A stretch of 64,000 nucleotides of DNA from Myxococcota bacterium (GTDB lineage Bacteria; Myxococcota_A; UBA9160; UBA6930). The position numbers and the translations under genes are program-made. The notes under the pieces are model-generated. The model saw nothing but the letters and a program-made list of their open reading frames with translations, was not told the DNA's origin and searched no databases. Location: assembly GCA_028277885.1 (NCBI GenBank), contig JANQFK010000060.1, positions 1 through 64,000 of the forward strand, read 5' to 3'. Below are positions 31,491 through 40,865 of the stretch, in pieces. Numbering within the stretch: position 1 is the stretch's first letter; every line of letters begins with the position of its first letter.

Positions 31491-33305
31491 GTGAGCCCCC
31501 CGGCCCGCGCCCACCTCCGCTGGATCGCGCCCCTGCTGGTCCTCGGCCTCGCCTGCGCGAGTGGCGGGCCCGGAGCGGGACGCCGCGGCGCGGGCGGGGC
31601 CGCGAAGAGCCCCTTCCCCGACCCGCGCACCGTGGAGGAGCTGGCCAGCCGCTCGGGAGAGCCGCAGAGCTTTCTCGAGGTGGACTGGGCGCAGGTCGAC
31701 CGCTGGCAGCTGAGCGGCCCGTTCCCCACGAAGATCGGCGACGAGCCCCTGCGCGACCCGGGCCCCTGGGACCAGCCGCTGCTCGACGTCGGCGCGCGCC
31801 GGCCCGGGCTCCTGCTGGTGTCCGAGGCCATGCACTGCGTCGCGCGGGAGCTGGGCCTGTTCTTCGCACGGGAGGGCCGCCTCGCCGGGCTCGCGCTGCA
31901 GCGCTTCGTGAAGGCGCGCTGCGGCGCCACCGGGAGCGAGCTCGTGCTGGGCACCCTGACCGGGTCGCTGCCTCCCGAAGCGGACGAGGCGTCCATCCTC
32001 GAGAGCTGGCGCCCCCAGGTGGACGAGCTGATCGGTCGCTACCTCGGGACGGGTCCGCGGGCAGCGGGCCTGTGGTTCGGACGCGAGGGCGACCTCGGGG
32101 TGGCGTTCGTCGCCTCCGCCCGGCGCTCGGTCCTGCTCGAGCCGGCCGATGCGGTGCCCGACACCGAGGGCTGGCTGCGGCTGCGCGGCGAGGTGCTGGA
32201 GCCCTCGGAGCAGGTCTTCGCCCAGATCAACCAGGGCGACTACGGCTTCGCCGAGTGCGAGAACGAGCCCGGCGTCGAGCCGCCGCGCTTCTCCCTCGCC
32301 TGCCCGGTGGATCCCTTCGACGAGACGGCCTGGGTGCAGGTCGCCTCCCGGGCCCCGGGCCGCATCCTCTCCGACGGCGTGATGCTGGCCCTGGCCCGGC
32401 CCTCGGGCGCCCACGCGGACACCTACGTGCGCCGCAGCTTCGGCGCCAAGGTGCGCATCGAGAGCGACGACGACCTCACCGGTCACCTGTTCGACCAGGT
32501 GAACCGCATCCGGCGTCGCGCCGGGCTGCGCCCGCTGGCCCTCGCCGCCGAGGAGAGCGAGGTGACGGCCGCCCTCGCGCCGCTCTACCTGGGCGCGACC
32601 TTCGGCACGGGCGACGCCGCGGCGGCAGACATGGCGGCCCTCGGGATGGTGGCGGGCTGGCGCGTGCCCGGGGTGGTGCGCAGCGGGAACGTGGGCGGCG
32701 CGCTGGTGGTGCGCACCCGCCAGCTCGACCTGTGGCTCGACGAGGCCCTCCAGCACCCGAGCTTCCGCGCCCTCACGCTCTCGCCCGAGACCTCGACCCT
32801 GGCCATCGGGCCGGTGGTCTCCCAGGACCCCGACTACCTCGGCGCCGCGGTGGCGAGCTACGCGCTCTTCGATCCCGACCAGTCCGCCGCCGAGCTCGCC
32901 CGGCTCCATCGGCGATTCGACGCGCGCTACCGCGAGGCCGGCCTGTCTCCGGCGCGCCGCTCGGGCAGCCTGTCCGAGGCGGCGGGGCGTCAGCTGGCGC
33001 GGGTCCGCGCCGGACGCGCGACGCCGCGCGAGGCCTTCGACGACCTGCTCACCGAGGTGAGCGCCCAGGTCGGCATGGGGGTCCAGGGCTGGATCCTGGA
33101 GGGCGACTCCGCCGAGGCGCTGCCACTGCCCGACGAGCTCTTCGACGCGCGGGTGGAGCGGTTCGGCAGCGCGCTCGGCTTCTATCGTCCCGACGAGTGG
33201 CCCTGGGGCCGGACCCTGGCCTTCGTCCTGACCACGCTCCGCGAGCCCCAGCGCTCCGCCGGGCTGCGCCCCGTCGGCCGCTGCGGGGCGGAGCTCTGCG
33301 ACTAG
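31491..33305 (+). CDS. Large secreted protein of unknown function, CAP-like C-terminal segment
   Basis: 604 residues from a GTG at 31491, where a signal peptide begins (WIAPLLVLGLACASGG, with a possible lipobox Cys). No family is recognised for most of it. A stretch at about residues 325-350 (HLFDQVNRIRRRAGLRPLAL) resembles the opening helix of CAP/SCP domains, but the later CAP histidines are not evident. Codon use is like its neighbours and the length is unbroken, so it is clearly a real gene. It lies 60 nt after the OYE gene. The CATACT element 8 nt upstream resembles the leaderless promoters elsewhere. Confidence 0.7.
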   Translation: MSPPARAHLRWIAPLLVLGLACASGGPGAGRRGAGGAAKSPFPDPRTVEELASRSGEPQSFLEVDWAQVDRWQLSGPFPTKIGDEPLRDPGPWDQPLLDVGARRPGLLLVSEAMHCVARELGLFFAREGRLAGLALQRFVKARCGATGSELVLGTLTGSLPPEADEASILESWRPQVDELIGRYLGTGPRAAGLWFGREGDLGVAFVASARRSVLLEPADAVPDTEGWLRLRGEVLEPSEQVFAQINQGDYGFAECENEPGVEPPRFSLACPVDPFDETAWVQVASRAPGRILSDGVMLALARPSGAHADTYVRRSFGAKVRIESDDDLTGHLFDQVNRIRRRAGLRPLALAAEESEVTAALAPLYLGATFGTGDAAAADMAALGMVAGWRVPGVVRSGNVGGALVVRTRQLDLWLDEALQHPSFRALTLSPETSTLAIGPVVSQDPDYLGAAVASYALFDPDQSAAELARLHRRFDARYREAGLSPARRSGSLSEAAGRQLARVRAGRATPREAFDDLLTEVSAQVGMGVQGWILEGDSAEALPLPDELFDARVERFGSALGFYRPDEWPWGRTLAFVLTTLREPQRSAGLRPVGRCGAELCD

Positions 33306-33358
33306 GAGTTAGGTCCCCTTCGATACCCTGGCGCCAGCGCCCCGCGAAGGGAGCCCCG

Positions 33359-34039
33359 ATGTCCGAACTCCTCTCCTACCGCCTCGACGGCGGCGTCGCG
33401 ACCCTCGCCATGGACGACGGCAAGGTGAACGCGATGTCGATCCCCATGCTGGAGACCCTCCACGCGGCCTTCGACCGCGCCGAGAAGGACGGCGCCGTGG
33501 TCCGGCTGGTCGGTCGCGAGGGCATCTTCTCGGCAGGCTTCGACCTGAAGGTGTTCCCCCAGGGCCGGGAGCCGACGGTGAAGATGCTGCGCCTCGGCGC
33601 GACCCTCGCCGAGCGCATCCTCTCGTTCCCCTACCCGGTGGTGACCGCCTGCACCGGCCACGCCTACCCGGCGGGCGCCTTCCTGATGCTCTCCGCCGAT
33701 CGGCGCATCGGCAGCGAGGGGCCCTTCCGCATCGGCCTGAACGAGGTCGCCATCGGGCTCACGCTGCCCGCCTTCGCGGTGGAGCTCGCCCGCTTCCGCC
33801 TCACGCCGGCCGCCTTCCAGCGCACCGTCACGGGCGACATGGTCGGCCCCGAGGAGGCGGTGACCGCGGGCTTCCTCGACGAGCTGGTGCCCGTGGACGC
33901 GGTGCTGGAGCGGAGCCGAGAGGTGGCCGAGGGCCTGTGCCAGGTGGACTTCGAGGCCCACCGCGGCACGAAGCAGAAGGTGCGCGCGGCCTGCCTCGAG
34001 GCGCTGCGCGCGGCGATCGAGTCCGAGCTCCAGACCTAG
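33359..34039 (+). CDS. Crotonase / enoyl-CoA hydratase-isomerase family
   Basis: 226 residues, slightly shorter than the usual 255-260. The crotonase core is present: DDGKVNAMSIPML, GREGIFSAGFDLK (first oxyanion-hole glycine) and ACTGHAYPAGAFLMLSADRRI (second oxyanion hole region), followed by NEVAIGLTLP. The catalytic Glu positions of hydratases are not obvious (GHAYPAGAFLML), so it may be an isomerase or another acyl-CoA enzyme. The stop codon is immediately followed by the GTG of the methyltransferase gene, so the two are translationally coupled. Confidence 0.82.
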   Translation: MSELLSYRLDGGVATLAMDDGKVNAMSIPMLETLHAAFDRAEKDGAVVRLVGREGIFSAGFDLKVFPQGREPTVKMLRLGATLAERILSFPYPVVTACTGHAYPAGAFLMLSADRRIGSEGPFRIGLNEVAIGLTLPAFAVELARFRLTPAAFQRTVTGDMVGPEEAVTAGFLDELVPVDAVLERSREVAEGLCQVDFEAHRGTKQKVRAACLEALRAAIESELQT

Positions 34040-35626
34040 GTGCCCGACCGGGACGCCGAGATCGCGGAGCTCGTGGAGCGCCTGGGCGCCGGCGACGAGG
34101 ACACCCGGATCGCGGCGGGAGAGCGCCTACTCGGCATCGGTGCGCCCGCGGCTGCGAAGCTCCTGCCGGTGCTCGCCGGAGGGGGCCGCGAGGCGCGCAA
34201 GGCGGCGAGCTTCCTGCTCGGCCGCCTCGGCGCACCGAGTGCCCGGGCCACCGCGGCCCTGGGCACCGCGCTCGGCGACGAGGACCCGAAGGTCCGCAAG
34301 AACGCCGCGGTGGCGCTCGGCCGCGCCGGCGAGGCCGGAACGCGGGCGCTCCTCGCGGCGCTCCGCACCGAGCCCGTCGAGTGGGTGCGCCGCTCGATCA
34401 TCCTCGCGCTGGGTCGCGGCGGCGGACCGGGCGCCGAGGCGGCCCTCGGCGACTGGCCCGCCGCGTCGCCCGCCGAGGCCGAGGCGCTGCGCAAGGCGCG
34501 GGACCGGCTTCGCGCCGCGCCGCCCGAGGCCGCCTGGAAGCCGGGCGTGCCACTGCCGGTGCCGCTCTGCGCCGCGGTGCCCGTGGGCCTCGAGGACGTG
34601 GCCGCGGAGGAGGCGCGGCAGCAGGGGCACGCGACGAACGCCTCCGGCGAGCCGGGCGTGCTGCGCTTCGCGCCGGCCACCGACCCGCGGTCGCTGCTCT
34701 CCGAGCTGCGCTGCGCCCACGACCTGCGGCTCCGGCTGGCGCGCGGGAGCACGCTCCACGACGTAGCCCGGGCCGACCTCCCGGCCCGCATCGCCGACCT
34801 GCTCGGCGCCTGCGAGATGCTGCGGCACTGGGAGCGCTGGATCGACACCTCCGAGCCCGAGCTGCGCTACCGCTTCGCGCTCGACGGCCTGCGGCTCTCG
34901 AAGAGCGGCTTCCGCGGCGTGCTCGCCGCCGTCCGCGACCGCCTGCGCGGCCACGGCCTCGAGGACGCGCCGTCGAGCTACGCGGTGCAGGTCGTCGTGG
35001 ATGCCGGCCCCGCGGCGACGACGGCCTGGCTGGTTCCGGGGTTCGAGCGCGACGACCGCTTCGCCTGGCGCGAGGCCGACGTGGGGGCGTCGATCCACCC
35101 GGTGGTCGCGGCGGGGCTCGCGCGCCTGGTGCGGCGCGGCGGGCGCGGGCGCGTGCTCGACCCGACCTGCGGCAGCGCGACGCTCCTGGTCGAGCGCGCG
35201 CGGCTCGACCCCGACGTCGCGCTCCTCGGCATCGACGCGAGCCCCAGCGCGATCCGCGCCGCGAGGCGCAACGTCGAGGCGGCCGGCCTCGCGGAGCGCA
35301 TCCGCCTGCGCCGGGGCGACGCCACGGATCCGTCGCAGTGGCCCGGCGCCGCGGAGGTTCTCGCCAACCTGCCCTTCGGCGTGCGCAGCCGCCGCCGGGA
35401 CCGCGACCTCGAGGGCCTCTACCGGGGAGTGGTGGACGGGGTCGCCCGCTGCCTCGAGCCCGCGGGGCGGGCGCTGCTCTACACCGGCAACCGGGCGGCC
35501 CTCGAGGCGGCCCTGGGGCACCGAGCGGGGCGCCTGCGGATCGTCGAGGAGCGGCGGATCGAGAGCGGCGGCCTCGCCGTGGGGGCCACGATCCTCGAGC
35601 CGGAGGGCGCGGCGCCCATCGACTAG
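34040..35626 (+). CDS. HEAT-repeat / THUMP-like / Rossmann methyltransferase fusion
   Basis: 528 residues from a GTG directly abutting the preceding TAG. Residues about 5-150 are HEAT or PBS-lyase-like repeats (ARKAASFLLGRLGAPSARAT, VRKNAAVALGRAGEAGTRAL). Residues about 170-330 look like the THUMP-type region of RlmL/Trm14 enzymes (PVGLEDVAAEEARQQG, YRFALDGLRLSKSGFR). Residues about 345-520 are an AdoMet methyltransferase with VLDPTCGSATLLVERA (about 371) and motif IV NLPFG (about 443), the N-x-P-(F/Y) form used for base N-methylation of RNA. The N-terminal HEAT module is unusual for this family. Confidence 0.75.
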   Translation: MPDRDAEIAELVERLGAGDEDTRIAAGERLLGIGAPAAAKLLPVLAGGGREARKAASFLLGRLGAPSARATAALGTALGDEDPKVRKNAAVALGRAGEAGTRALLAALRTEPVEWVRRSIILALGRGGGPGAEAALGDWPAASPAEAEALRKARDRLRAAPPEAAWKPGVPLPVPLCAAVPVGLEDVAAEEARQQGHATNASGEPGVLRFAPATDPRSLLSELRCAHDLRLRLARGSTLHDVARADLPARIADLLGACEMLRHWERWIDTSEPELRYRFALDGLRLSKSGFRGVLAAVRDRLRGHGLEDAPSSYAVQVVVDAGPAATTAWLVPGFERDDRFAWREADVGASIHPVVAAGLARLVRRGGRGRVLDPTCGSATLLVERARLDPDVALLGIDASPSAIRAARRNVEAAGLAERIRLRRGDATDPSQWPGAAEVLANLPFGVRSRRRDRDLEGLYRGVVDGVARCLEPAGRALLYTGNRAALEAALGHRAGRLRIVEERRIESGGLAVGATILEPEGAAPID

Positions 35627-35653
35627 ACTGGCCTCCGCCCGAAGCCCCCTCCC

Positions 35654-38599
35654 ATGCTCCACCGGTACACCCGACTCCTCCTGCTCGCGCTCCTCGTCGA
35701 AGCCGTCGCGGCGGGGGCTTCCGCCGCCACCTGCGTGGCGCTCTCGAGCGGGACCTGGGGTCCCGTCGACGCCGGAACCGCGCAGTGGTCCTGCGGCGCG
35801 CCGACGGCCGCCGACTCGTTCCGGATTCCCGACGGGGTGAGCGTCACCCTCGTGGACGACGTGGTGCAGGACGGCGCCACCCCGAGCCACCTGGTGGTGG
35901 AGCCCGGCGGCGCCCTCTCGGCCGCGGTGGACGGGAGCACCGGGTCGATCGACCTGACGCTGGGCGCGTGGGGGCTGCTGTGCCGCGGCGACTGCAGCTT
36001 CACCGGGGGCTACCGCAGCTTCGACGCGTCGCCGGCGCGCCTGCTCCCGCCGAGCGCGCTCGCGGACGCCGTGTGGCGCGTGGGAGAGCTCGTCCCGTGC
36101 CGGGACGGCGACTGCACGAGCGACGCCCACGTGATGCGCATCCGCTACCCGGAGCACCCCAAGACCCGGGCGAGCCTCGCGGCCGTCGAGCCCGGGCGCG
36201 ACGTCGTCTGCTTCTGGGACCCCGACCCGGGCGACGTCCGGGCCAGCCCGGAGTCGAACCAGTGCTACGAGGTGGTCGCGACGGCCGCGCCGGTGGGAGG
36301 CCCCGCCTCCCTCGACCTCGACGTCCGCCAGGGCGACCGCAACCAGCACGGCTACCCCCTCGCGCGGCGCCGGCTCCGCGAGGTGGAGCTGGCCGCGCCG
36401 CTCGGCGTCGGCGAGCGCTGGCTGACGCTCACGCCCGCCTCCATCGGCCCCGGGCTCGGCGGTCGCTTCGTGGGCCGCTGGCTGCGCTTTCCCGACGGCT
36501 CGGGTGCGGCCGAGCCGGTCGCGCAGAAGATCCTGCGGGTGGTGGAGGGCGGCGGCTCGAACGAGGACCGCATCCAGCTCGGGGACTGGCGCGGTGCCGC
36601 GGCGGCCCGGCCCGCCGGGGCCCGGGCGTGGATCGGCTACGGCTTTCGCAGCGGCGACCCCATGCTCGTGATGGCGCCCGTCCGGGTCGGGTCGGCGACC
36701 GCTGCCTCCCAGGACTCGAGCGTGTCCTTCGAGGGAGTCGCCGACCTGACCGCGGTGGTGTTCGACGACGTGCGCTTCGTCGGGGCTTCCGGGACGGACT
36801 TCGCGCTGCGCCAGTACTGGATCCAGGACGCCACCAACCTGGGCGGCAGCGCCCTCTACGTGCACGACACCACCGGAGCCGTGATCGAGCGCGGCTGCCA
36901 CACCGGAGGCGACGAGACGGCCCAGGGCGACCGGACCCACACCCTCTTCACCCCGGGAAACACCGACCTCACCGTCTCCGACGTGTCGGTCCGCTACCAC
37001 GGCGACGACGCCATCAGCATGGGCGCGGCGACCGCCCAGGGGACGATGCGGCGGGTCCACGTCGCCATGCGCAGCGAACGCGCCCTCACCTGCAACTGCC
37101 TGAGCGCCGAGGAGGGGCACCCCCACCGGCTCGTCCTCGAGGACTTCGTGTGCGACGACGCGACGGACCAGAACGCCAACTTCCAGATGGTGATCGGCCC
37201 CGGCGGCGCGGCCAGTCTCGACGGCGCCCTGGTGTGGGGTGGCCGCGGCGGCACCGTGAACGGCGTGACGCCGTCGCGCCTCACGGTCCGGGACCTGCTC
37301 GTGATGGGCCTCGACACCGCCGCGGGCCAGGCGTTCCTGCCCCAGGACACCGAGCGCTTCGTGATCCGGGACGTCGCCCACCCACTGCCCAACGGGCCGG
37401 GCTTCTGCGTGGTCGATCCGGGCTCGACCTGGAGCTTCCGTGACGGGCTCGTGCTCGACAGCCTGCTCGGGAACGAGAGCTTCTGCCGGATCGCGAGCGG
37501 CTCGTCGGGAGTGCTCGAGAACGTCGCCCTGGTGAACGTCGACTCGAGCCACCCGCTGTGCGGCGGCGGCGGAACGCCCTCCTGCGGCGCCGTCGTGGTC
37601 GAGGATCCGGCCGGCGTGGACGTCCGCGACGTCACCCTGGCCTGGCAGGACGGCGTGCAGACCTCCCTGAGCCACGGGCTTCGGGTGCTGGGCGCGGTGC
37701 CGTCGGTGGGCGACCTCGTCCTCGACGGCCTGCTGGTCCACGGCCTGCACGGCTCCGGCGCCAACCCCGCGCTGGCCACGGTGGACGCGGCCACGATCTT
37801 CGACCCCTTCGTCCCCGGAAGCCCGGTGGACGGTCCCTGCCTGTTCTCCAACGACGTGGACGGCAACGCCGACTTCGAGGCCCATGCGCCGGCGAGCACG
37901 ACCCGGGGCCTCGACCCGGGCTTCGTGGACCTGGCCGCCCACCGGGTCGACACCGCGCCCGGCTCGGCAGCGGACGCGGCCGGCTGCGGCGTCCGGCGCG
38001 GCGTCGATGCGCCCGGGATCCGCGGCTACCACTGGATGCACGCCGTCTCGGGCATCGTGCCGGAGCGGTTCGCGGACGACGCCGACGGCGACGGCGTGCC
38101 CGTGGACCCCGGCGCCCCCACCTGCCCGGACGGCCAGAGCACGGGCTGCAGCGATGCCTGCCCGCTCGACTTCGACCCCGAGCAGCGGGACTCGGACGGC
38201 GACGGCATCGGCGACGCCTGCGACCTGGCGTGCAGCGACGGCGAGGACGACGACGGCGACGGTCTGGTCGACCATCCCGAGGACCCGGGCTGCGACGCGC
38301 CGACGGACGACACCGAGACCTCCCCGGCGCTGCCCTGCGACGACGGCCTGGACGGCGACGGCGATGGCCTCGCCGACGCCGCGGACCCCGGCTGCGCGTG
38401 GGCCGCCGCGCCCTCCGAGGAGCCGGAGTGCGACGACGGGCTCGACAACGACGGCGACCTCGCGATCGACGCCGACGACCCCGACTGCGCCGCCCCCCAC
38501 GACGCCGCGGAGCGACCCACGGGCGGGGCCTGCGGCCTGCTGGGCGCGGAGGCGCTCGGTCTCGCGGCCCTGGGGCGCCTGCGCCGTCGGGCCGGGTGA
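35654..38599 (+). CDS. Large secreted beta-helix-type protein with Ca-binding repeats and C-terminal sorting-like tail
   Basis: 981 residues. A signal peptide (about 1-24, LLLLALLVEAVAAGASA) is followed by a G8-like segment (WGPVDAGTAQWSCG, IPDGVSVTLVDDV) and long stretches of short strands typical of right-handed parallel beta-helices (VRYHGDDAISMGAAT). Residues about 800-950 have thrombospondin type 3-like acidic repeats (DSDGDGIGDACDL, DGEDDDGDGLVDHPEDPGC) that bind calcium. The end is CGLLGAEALGLAALGRLRRR (Cys960), a Cys-Gly-Leu / hydrophobic / Arg-rich tail. TAGACT at 35624-35629 may be the -10 element. Confidence 0.78.
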   Translation: MLHRYTRLLLLALLVEAVAAGASAATCVALSSGTWGPVDAGTAQWSCGAPTAADSFRIPDGVSVTLVDDVVQDGATPSHLVVEPGGALSAAVDGSTGSIDLTLGAWGLLCRGDCSFTGGYRSFDASPARLLPPSALADAVWRVGELVPCRDGDCTSDAHVMRIRYPEHPKTRASLAAVEPGRDVVCFWDPDPGDVRASPESNQCYEVVATAAPVGGPASLDLDVRQGDRNQHGYPLARRRLREVELAAPLGVGERWLTLTPASIGPGLGGRFVGRWLRFPDGSGAAEPVAQKILRVVEGGGSNEDRIQLGDWRGAAAARPAGARAWIGYGFRSGDPMLVMAPVRVGSATAASQDSSVSFEGVADLTAVVFDDVRFVGASGTDFALRQYWIQDATNLGGSALYVHDTTGAVIERGCHTGGDETAQGDRTHTLFTPGNTDLTVSDVSVRYHGDDAISMGAATAQGTMRRVHVAMRSERALTCNCLSAEEGHPHRLVLEDFVCDDATDQNANFQMVIGPGGAASLDGALVWGGRGGTVNGVTPSRLTVRDLLVMGLDTAAGQAFLPQDTERFVIRDVAHPLPNGPGFCVVDPGSTWSFRDGLVLDSLLGNESFCRIASGSSGVLENVALVNVDSSHPLCGGGGTPSCGAVVVEDPAGVDVRDVTLAWQDGVQTSLSHGLRVLGAVPSVGDLVLDGLLVHGLHGSGANPALATVDAATIFDPFVPGSPVDGPCLFSNDVDGNADFEAHAPASTTRGLDPGFVDLAAHRVDTAPGSAADAAGCGVRRGVDAPGIRGYHWMHAVSGIVPERFADDADGDGVPVDPGAPTCPDGQSTGCSDACPLDFDPEQRDSDGDGIGDACDLACSDGEDDDGDGLVDHPEDPGCDAPTDDTETSPALPCDDGLDGDGDGLADAADPGCAWAAAPSEEPECDDGLDNDGDLAIDADDPDCAAPHDAAERPTGGACGLLGAEALGLAALGRLRRRAG

Positions 38600-38667
38600 A
38601 GGGGCGCCCGGCCCGCTTCTCTGCCAAGCTTGGGGCACCACGGATCCCGGCGCGCCCCGGAGTCCCC

Positions 38668-40050
38668 ATGAGCGGAAACGGCGTCTCCTCGGCACCCGCA
38701 CGCCCCGGCCGCGTGCAGCGCCCTCCCGGCCCGGGCCTCTTCGAAGAGCTTCCCCGCAGCCCCGCCAACGATCGTCGCTTCTTCGAGAAGCTGCTGGAGA
38801 TCCACCGCCGGTTCGGCGAGGTGACCTGGGTCGGGCCGCCGGGACTGCGCCGCTACGGGGTCGCGCACCCCGACGACGTGCAGCACGTGCTGCTCGACAA
38901 CGCCCGCAACTACGACAAGGGCTGCTTCGAGTACGCGTCCCTGCGCCTGGTGCTGGGCGGAGGCCTCGTCACCAGCGATGGCGAGCACTGGCGGCGCCAG
39001 CGCAAGCTGGCCGCGCCGGCCTTCACGCCGCGGAGCGTGGCGGGCTTCGCCGAAGCCATGGTGGCCGCGACCGAGGAGCTGCTCGAGCGCTGGCAGCCCC
39101 GGGCGGGCTCGGGCCGGGCCTTCGACCTGGTGCCGGAGATGATGGGGGTGGCGCTGCGCATCGTGGGCGACGCGCTGTTCGGCTTCGACACGGCGGGCAT
39201 CCGCGAGCGCATCGCGCCCGCCATCGCGCGCTGCCTCTACTGCACCATGGCGCGCACGCCGCTCTCGCCGCCCCTCGGCGTGCCGACCCCCGGCAACGTG
39301 CGCTTCCGCAACGCCATCCGGACCCTCCACGAGATCGTCGACGCCATCGTGGCCGAGCGCCGCCGCTCGACGGCGGAGCACGTCGACCTCCTCGCCATGC
39401 TGATGGCGGCCCGGGACGAGGAGACCGGCGAGGGCATGAGCGACGTGCAGATCCGGGACGAGGTGCTGACCCTGCTGGTGGCGGGCCACGAGACCACCGC
39501 CACCGCGCTCTCCTGGACCTTCTTCCTGCTCTCCCGCCACCCCGACGTGCGGCGCCGCCTCGAGGAGGAGGTGGACGGGGTGCTCGCCGGAGGACCGCCG
39601 GGCGCCGAGGACGCGAAGCGCCTGCCCTGGACGCGGCAGGTGATCGACGAGTCCATGCGGCTCTTCCCGCCGGTCTGGGGCATCGCCCGGGCCGCGAAGG
39701 AGGGGGACGTGCTCGGCGGCTACGAGGTGCCGCCGGGCTCGGTCGTCTACCTGAGCCCCTACGCGACCCACCGGCACCCGGACTTCTGGAGCAACCCCGA
39801 GGGCTTCGACCCCGAGCGCTTCGCGCCCGAGGCCGTCGCCGCGCGCCACCGCTTCGCCTACTTCCCCTTCGCCGGCGGCCCGCGCGTCTGCATCGGGAAC
39901 AACCTCGCGCTCCTCGAGGCGGTGCTGATCCTGGCGATGGTGAGCCGGCGCTACCGCGTCGACCTGGTGCCCGGGCACCCGGTGGAGCCCCAGGCGGTGA
40001 TCACCACCCGGCCCCGCCACGGCATCCAGGTGACGCTGGCGAAGCGCTGA
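38668..40050 (+). CDS. Cytochrome P450
   Basis: 460 residues. All P450 landmarks are visible: I-helix LVAGHETTATALSW, the K-helix ExxR in DESMRLFPP, and the heme loop FAGGPRVCIGNNLA with the thiolate Cys408. The form resembles CYP102/CYP4-like class enzymes with PHRHP-like YATHRHPDFW. It is cytosolic, with no membrane anchor and no reductase domain, so it depends on separate redox partners. Such enzymes hydroxylate fatty acids, alkanes or sterols; the substrate cannot be inferred. It does not share an operon with its neighbours. Confidence 0.92.
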   Translation: MSGNGVSSAPARPGRVQRPPGPGLFEELPRSPANDRRFFEKLLEIHRRFGEVTWVGPPGLRRYGVAHPDDVQHVLLDNARNYDKGCFEYASLRLVLGGGLVTSDGEHWRRQRKLAAPAFTPRSVAGFAEAMVAATEELLERWQPRAGSGRAFDLVPEMMGVALRIVGDALFGFDTAGIRERIAPAIARCLYCTMARTPLSPPLGVPTPGNVRFRNAIRTLHEIVDAIVAERRRSTAEHVDLLAMLMAARDEETGEGMSDVQIRDEVLTLLVAGHETTATALSWTFFLLSRHPDVRRRLEEEVDGVLAGGPPGAEDAKRLPWTRQVIDESMRLFPPVWGIARAAKEGDVLGGYEVPPGSVVYLSPYATHRHPDFWSNPEGFDPERFAPEAVAARHRFAYFPFAGGPRVCIGNNLALLEAVLILAMVSRRYRVDLVPGHPVEPQAVITTRPRHGIQVTLAKR

Positions 40051-40051
40051 C

Positions 40052-40861
40052 TCAGGGCGCGCGCAGGAAGCGGCCCAGATCCCGCACGACGGCGCTCTCG
40101 ATGCCGTGACCGCCGTCGTGGGGGCGGAAGACCACCGGGAAGCCGTGGCGCTCGAGCAGCCGCTGCATGGTGCCGGCCGCCTCGAAGCCCACGACGCGGT
40201 CCGCGCGACCGTGGGAGATCAGCACCTCGGGCCGCTTCGCTGCGGGCCGGGCGAGCTCGGCCGCGGAGTCGAGCAGCACGTAGCCCGCGACCGCGGCGAC
40301 GCGGTCCGGCGGCGGATCGAGACGGCTGGCCACGTCGAGGGCGAGCATCGCGCCCTGGGAGTGGCCCCCGATCACCAGGCTCTCGGGCGCGTAACGCTCC
40401 CGAACCCGGGCCACGAGGCCGAGCACTGCCTCCCGGGCGCGAGGCAGCTGCCGGGAGGGCTCCGGGGGGCCGTCGGGCCGGGGCTCCTCGGCGAAGGGCT
40501 TCGGCCAGTCCCCGTCGAAGAACTCCCACCACATGGCGCCCTGGCCCGAGGCGTGGGGCAGCACCGCGGTGGGCAGCACGAAGCGGGTGGCGTCGTCGAC
40601 GAGTGCGCCCGCGAGGGGGACGTAGCTGGCCCCCTCGGCCCCGTAGCCGTGGAGGAAGACCACGGCGCGCCCGCCGCGCCGCTCCTCGGGCATGCGGCTC
40701 ACCACCTCGTACTCGAGCCCGTCCCAGGACGTCGCGAGCACGCCCTCGAGGCTCGTCGCGCGGGTCGCCTCGGTGCCGGGGCGGGCTTCGGCGTTGCAGG
40801 CCCAGAGAGCGGCCGCGGCGAGGGCGAGCGCCAGGCGCCCCCACCGGGACGTCGCGACCAC
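40052..40861 (-). CDS. Alpha/beta-hydrolase, phospholipase/carboxylesterase type, lipoprotein signal
   Basis: 269 residues from a GTG 4 nt after the DUF899 stop. The N-terminus is a probable lipoprotein signal peptide (LALALAAAALWAC). The esterase core has VFLHGYGAEG (oxyanion), GGHSQGAMLALDVA (Ser nucleophile), SHGRADRVV (Asp) and HDGGHGI (His). This matches the phospholipase/carboxylesterase family, which hydrolyses short esters and lysophospholipids. It is the last of four minus-strand genes that start with ArsR. Confidence 0.82.
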   Translation of the reverse strand: MVATSRWGRLALALAAAALWACNAEARPGTEATRATSLEGVLATSWDGLEYEVVSRMPEERRGGRAVVFLHGYGAEGASYVPLAGALVDDATRFVLPTAVLPHASGQGAMWWEFFDGDWPKPFAEEPRPDGPPEPSRQLPRAREAVLGLVARVRERYAPESLVIGGHSQGAMLALDVASRLDPPPDRVAAVAGYVLLDSAAELARPAAKRPEVLISHGRADRVVGFEAAGTMQRLLERHGFPVVFRPHDGGHGIESAVVRDLGRFLRAP

Positions 40862-40865
40862 GGGC

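Noticed and set aside
34127-38701. A 4.6-kb minus-strand open frame opposite the methyltransferase and beta-helix genes
   Set aside because: Same reason: antisense shadow of genes with recognisable domains and a signal peptide on the plus strand.
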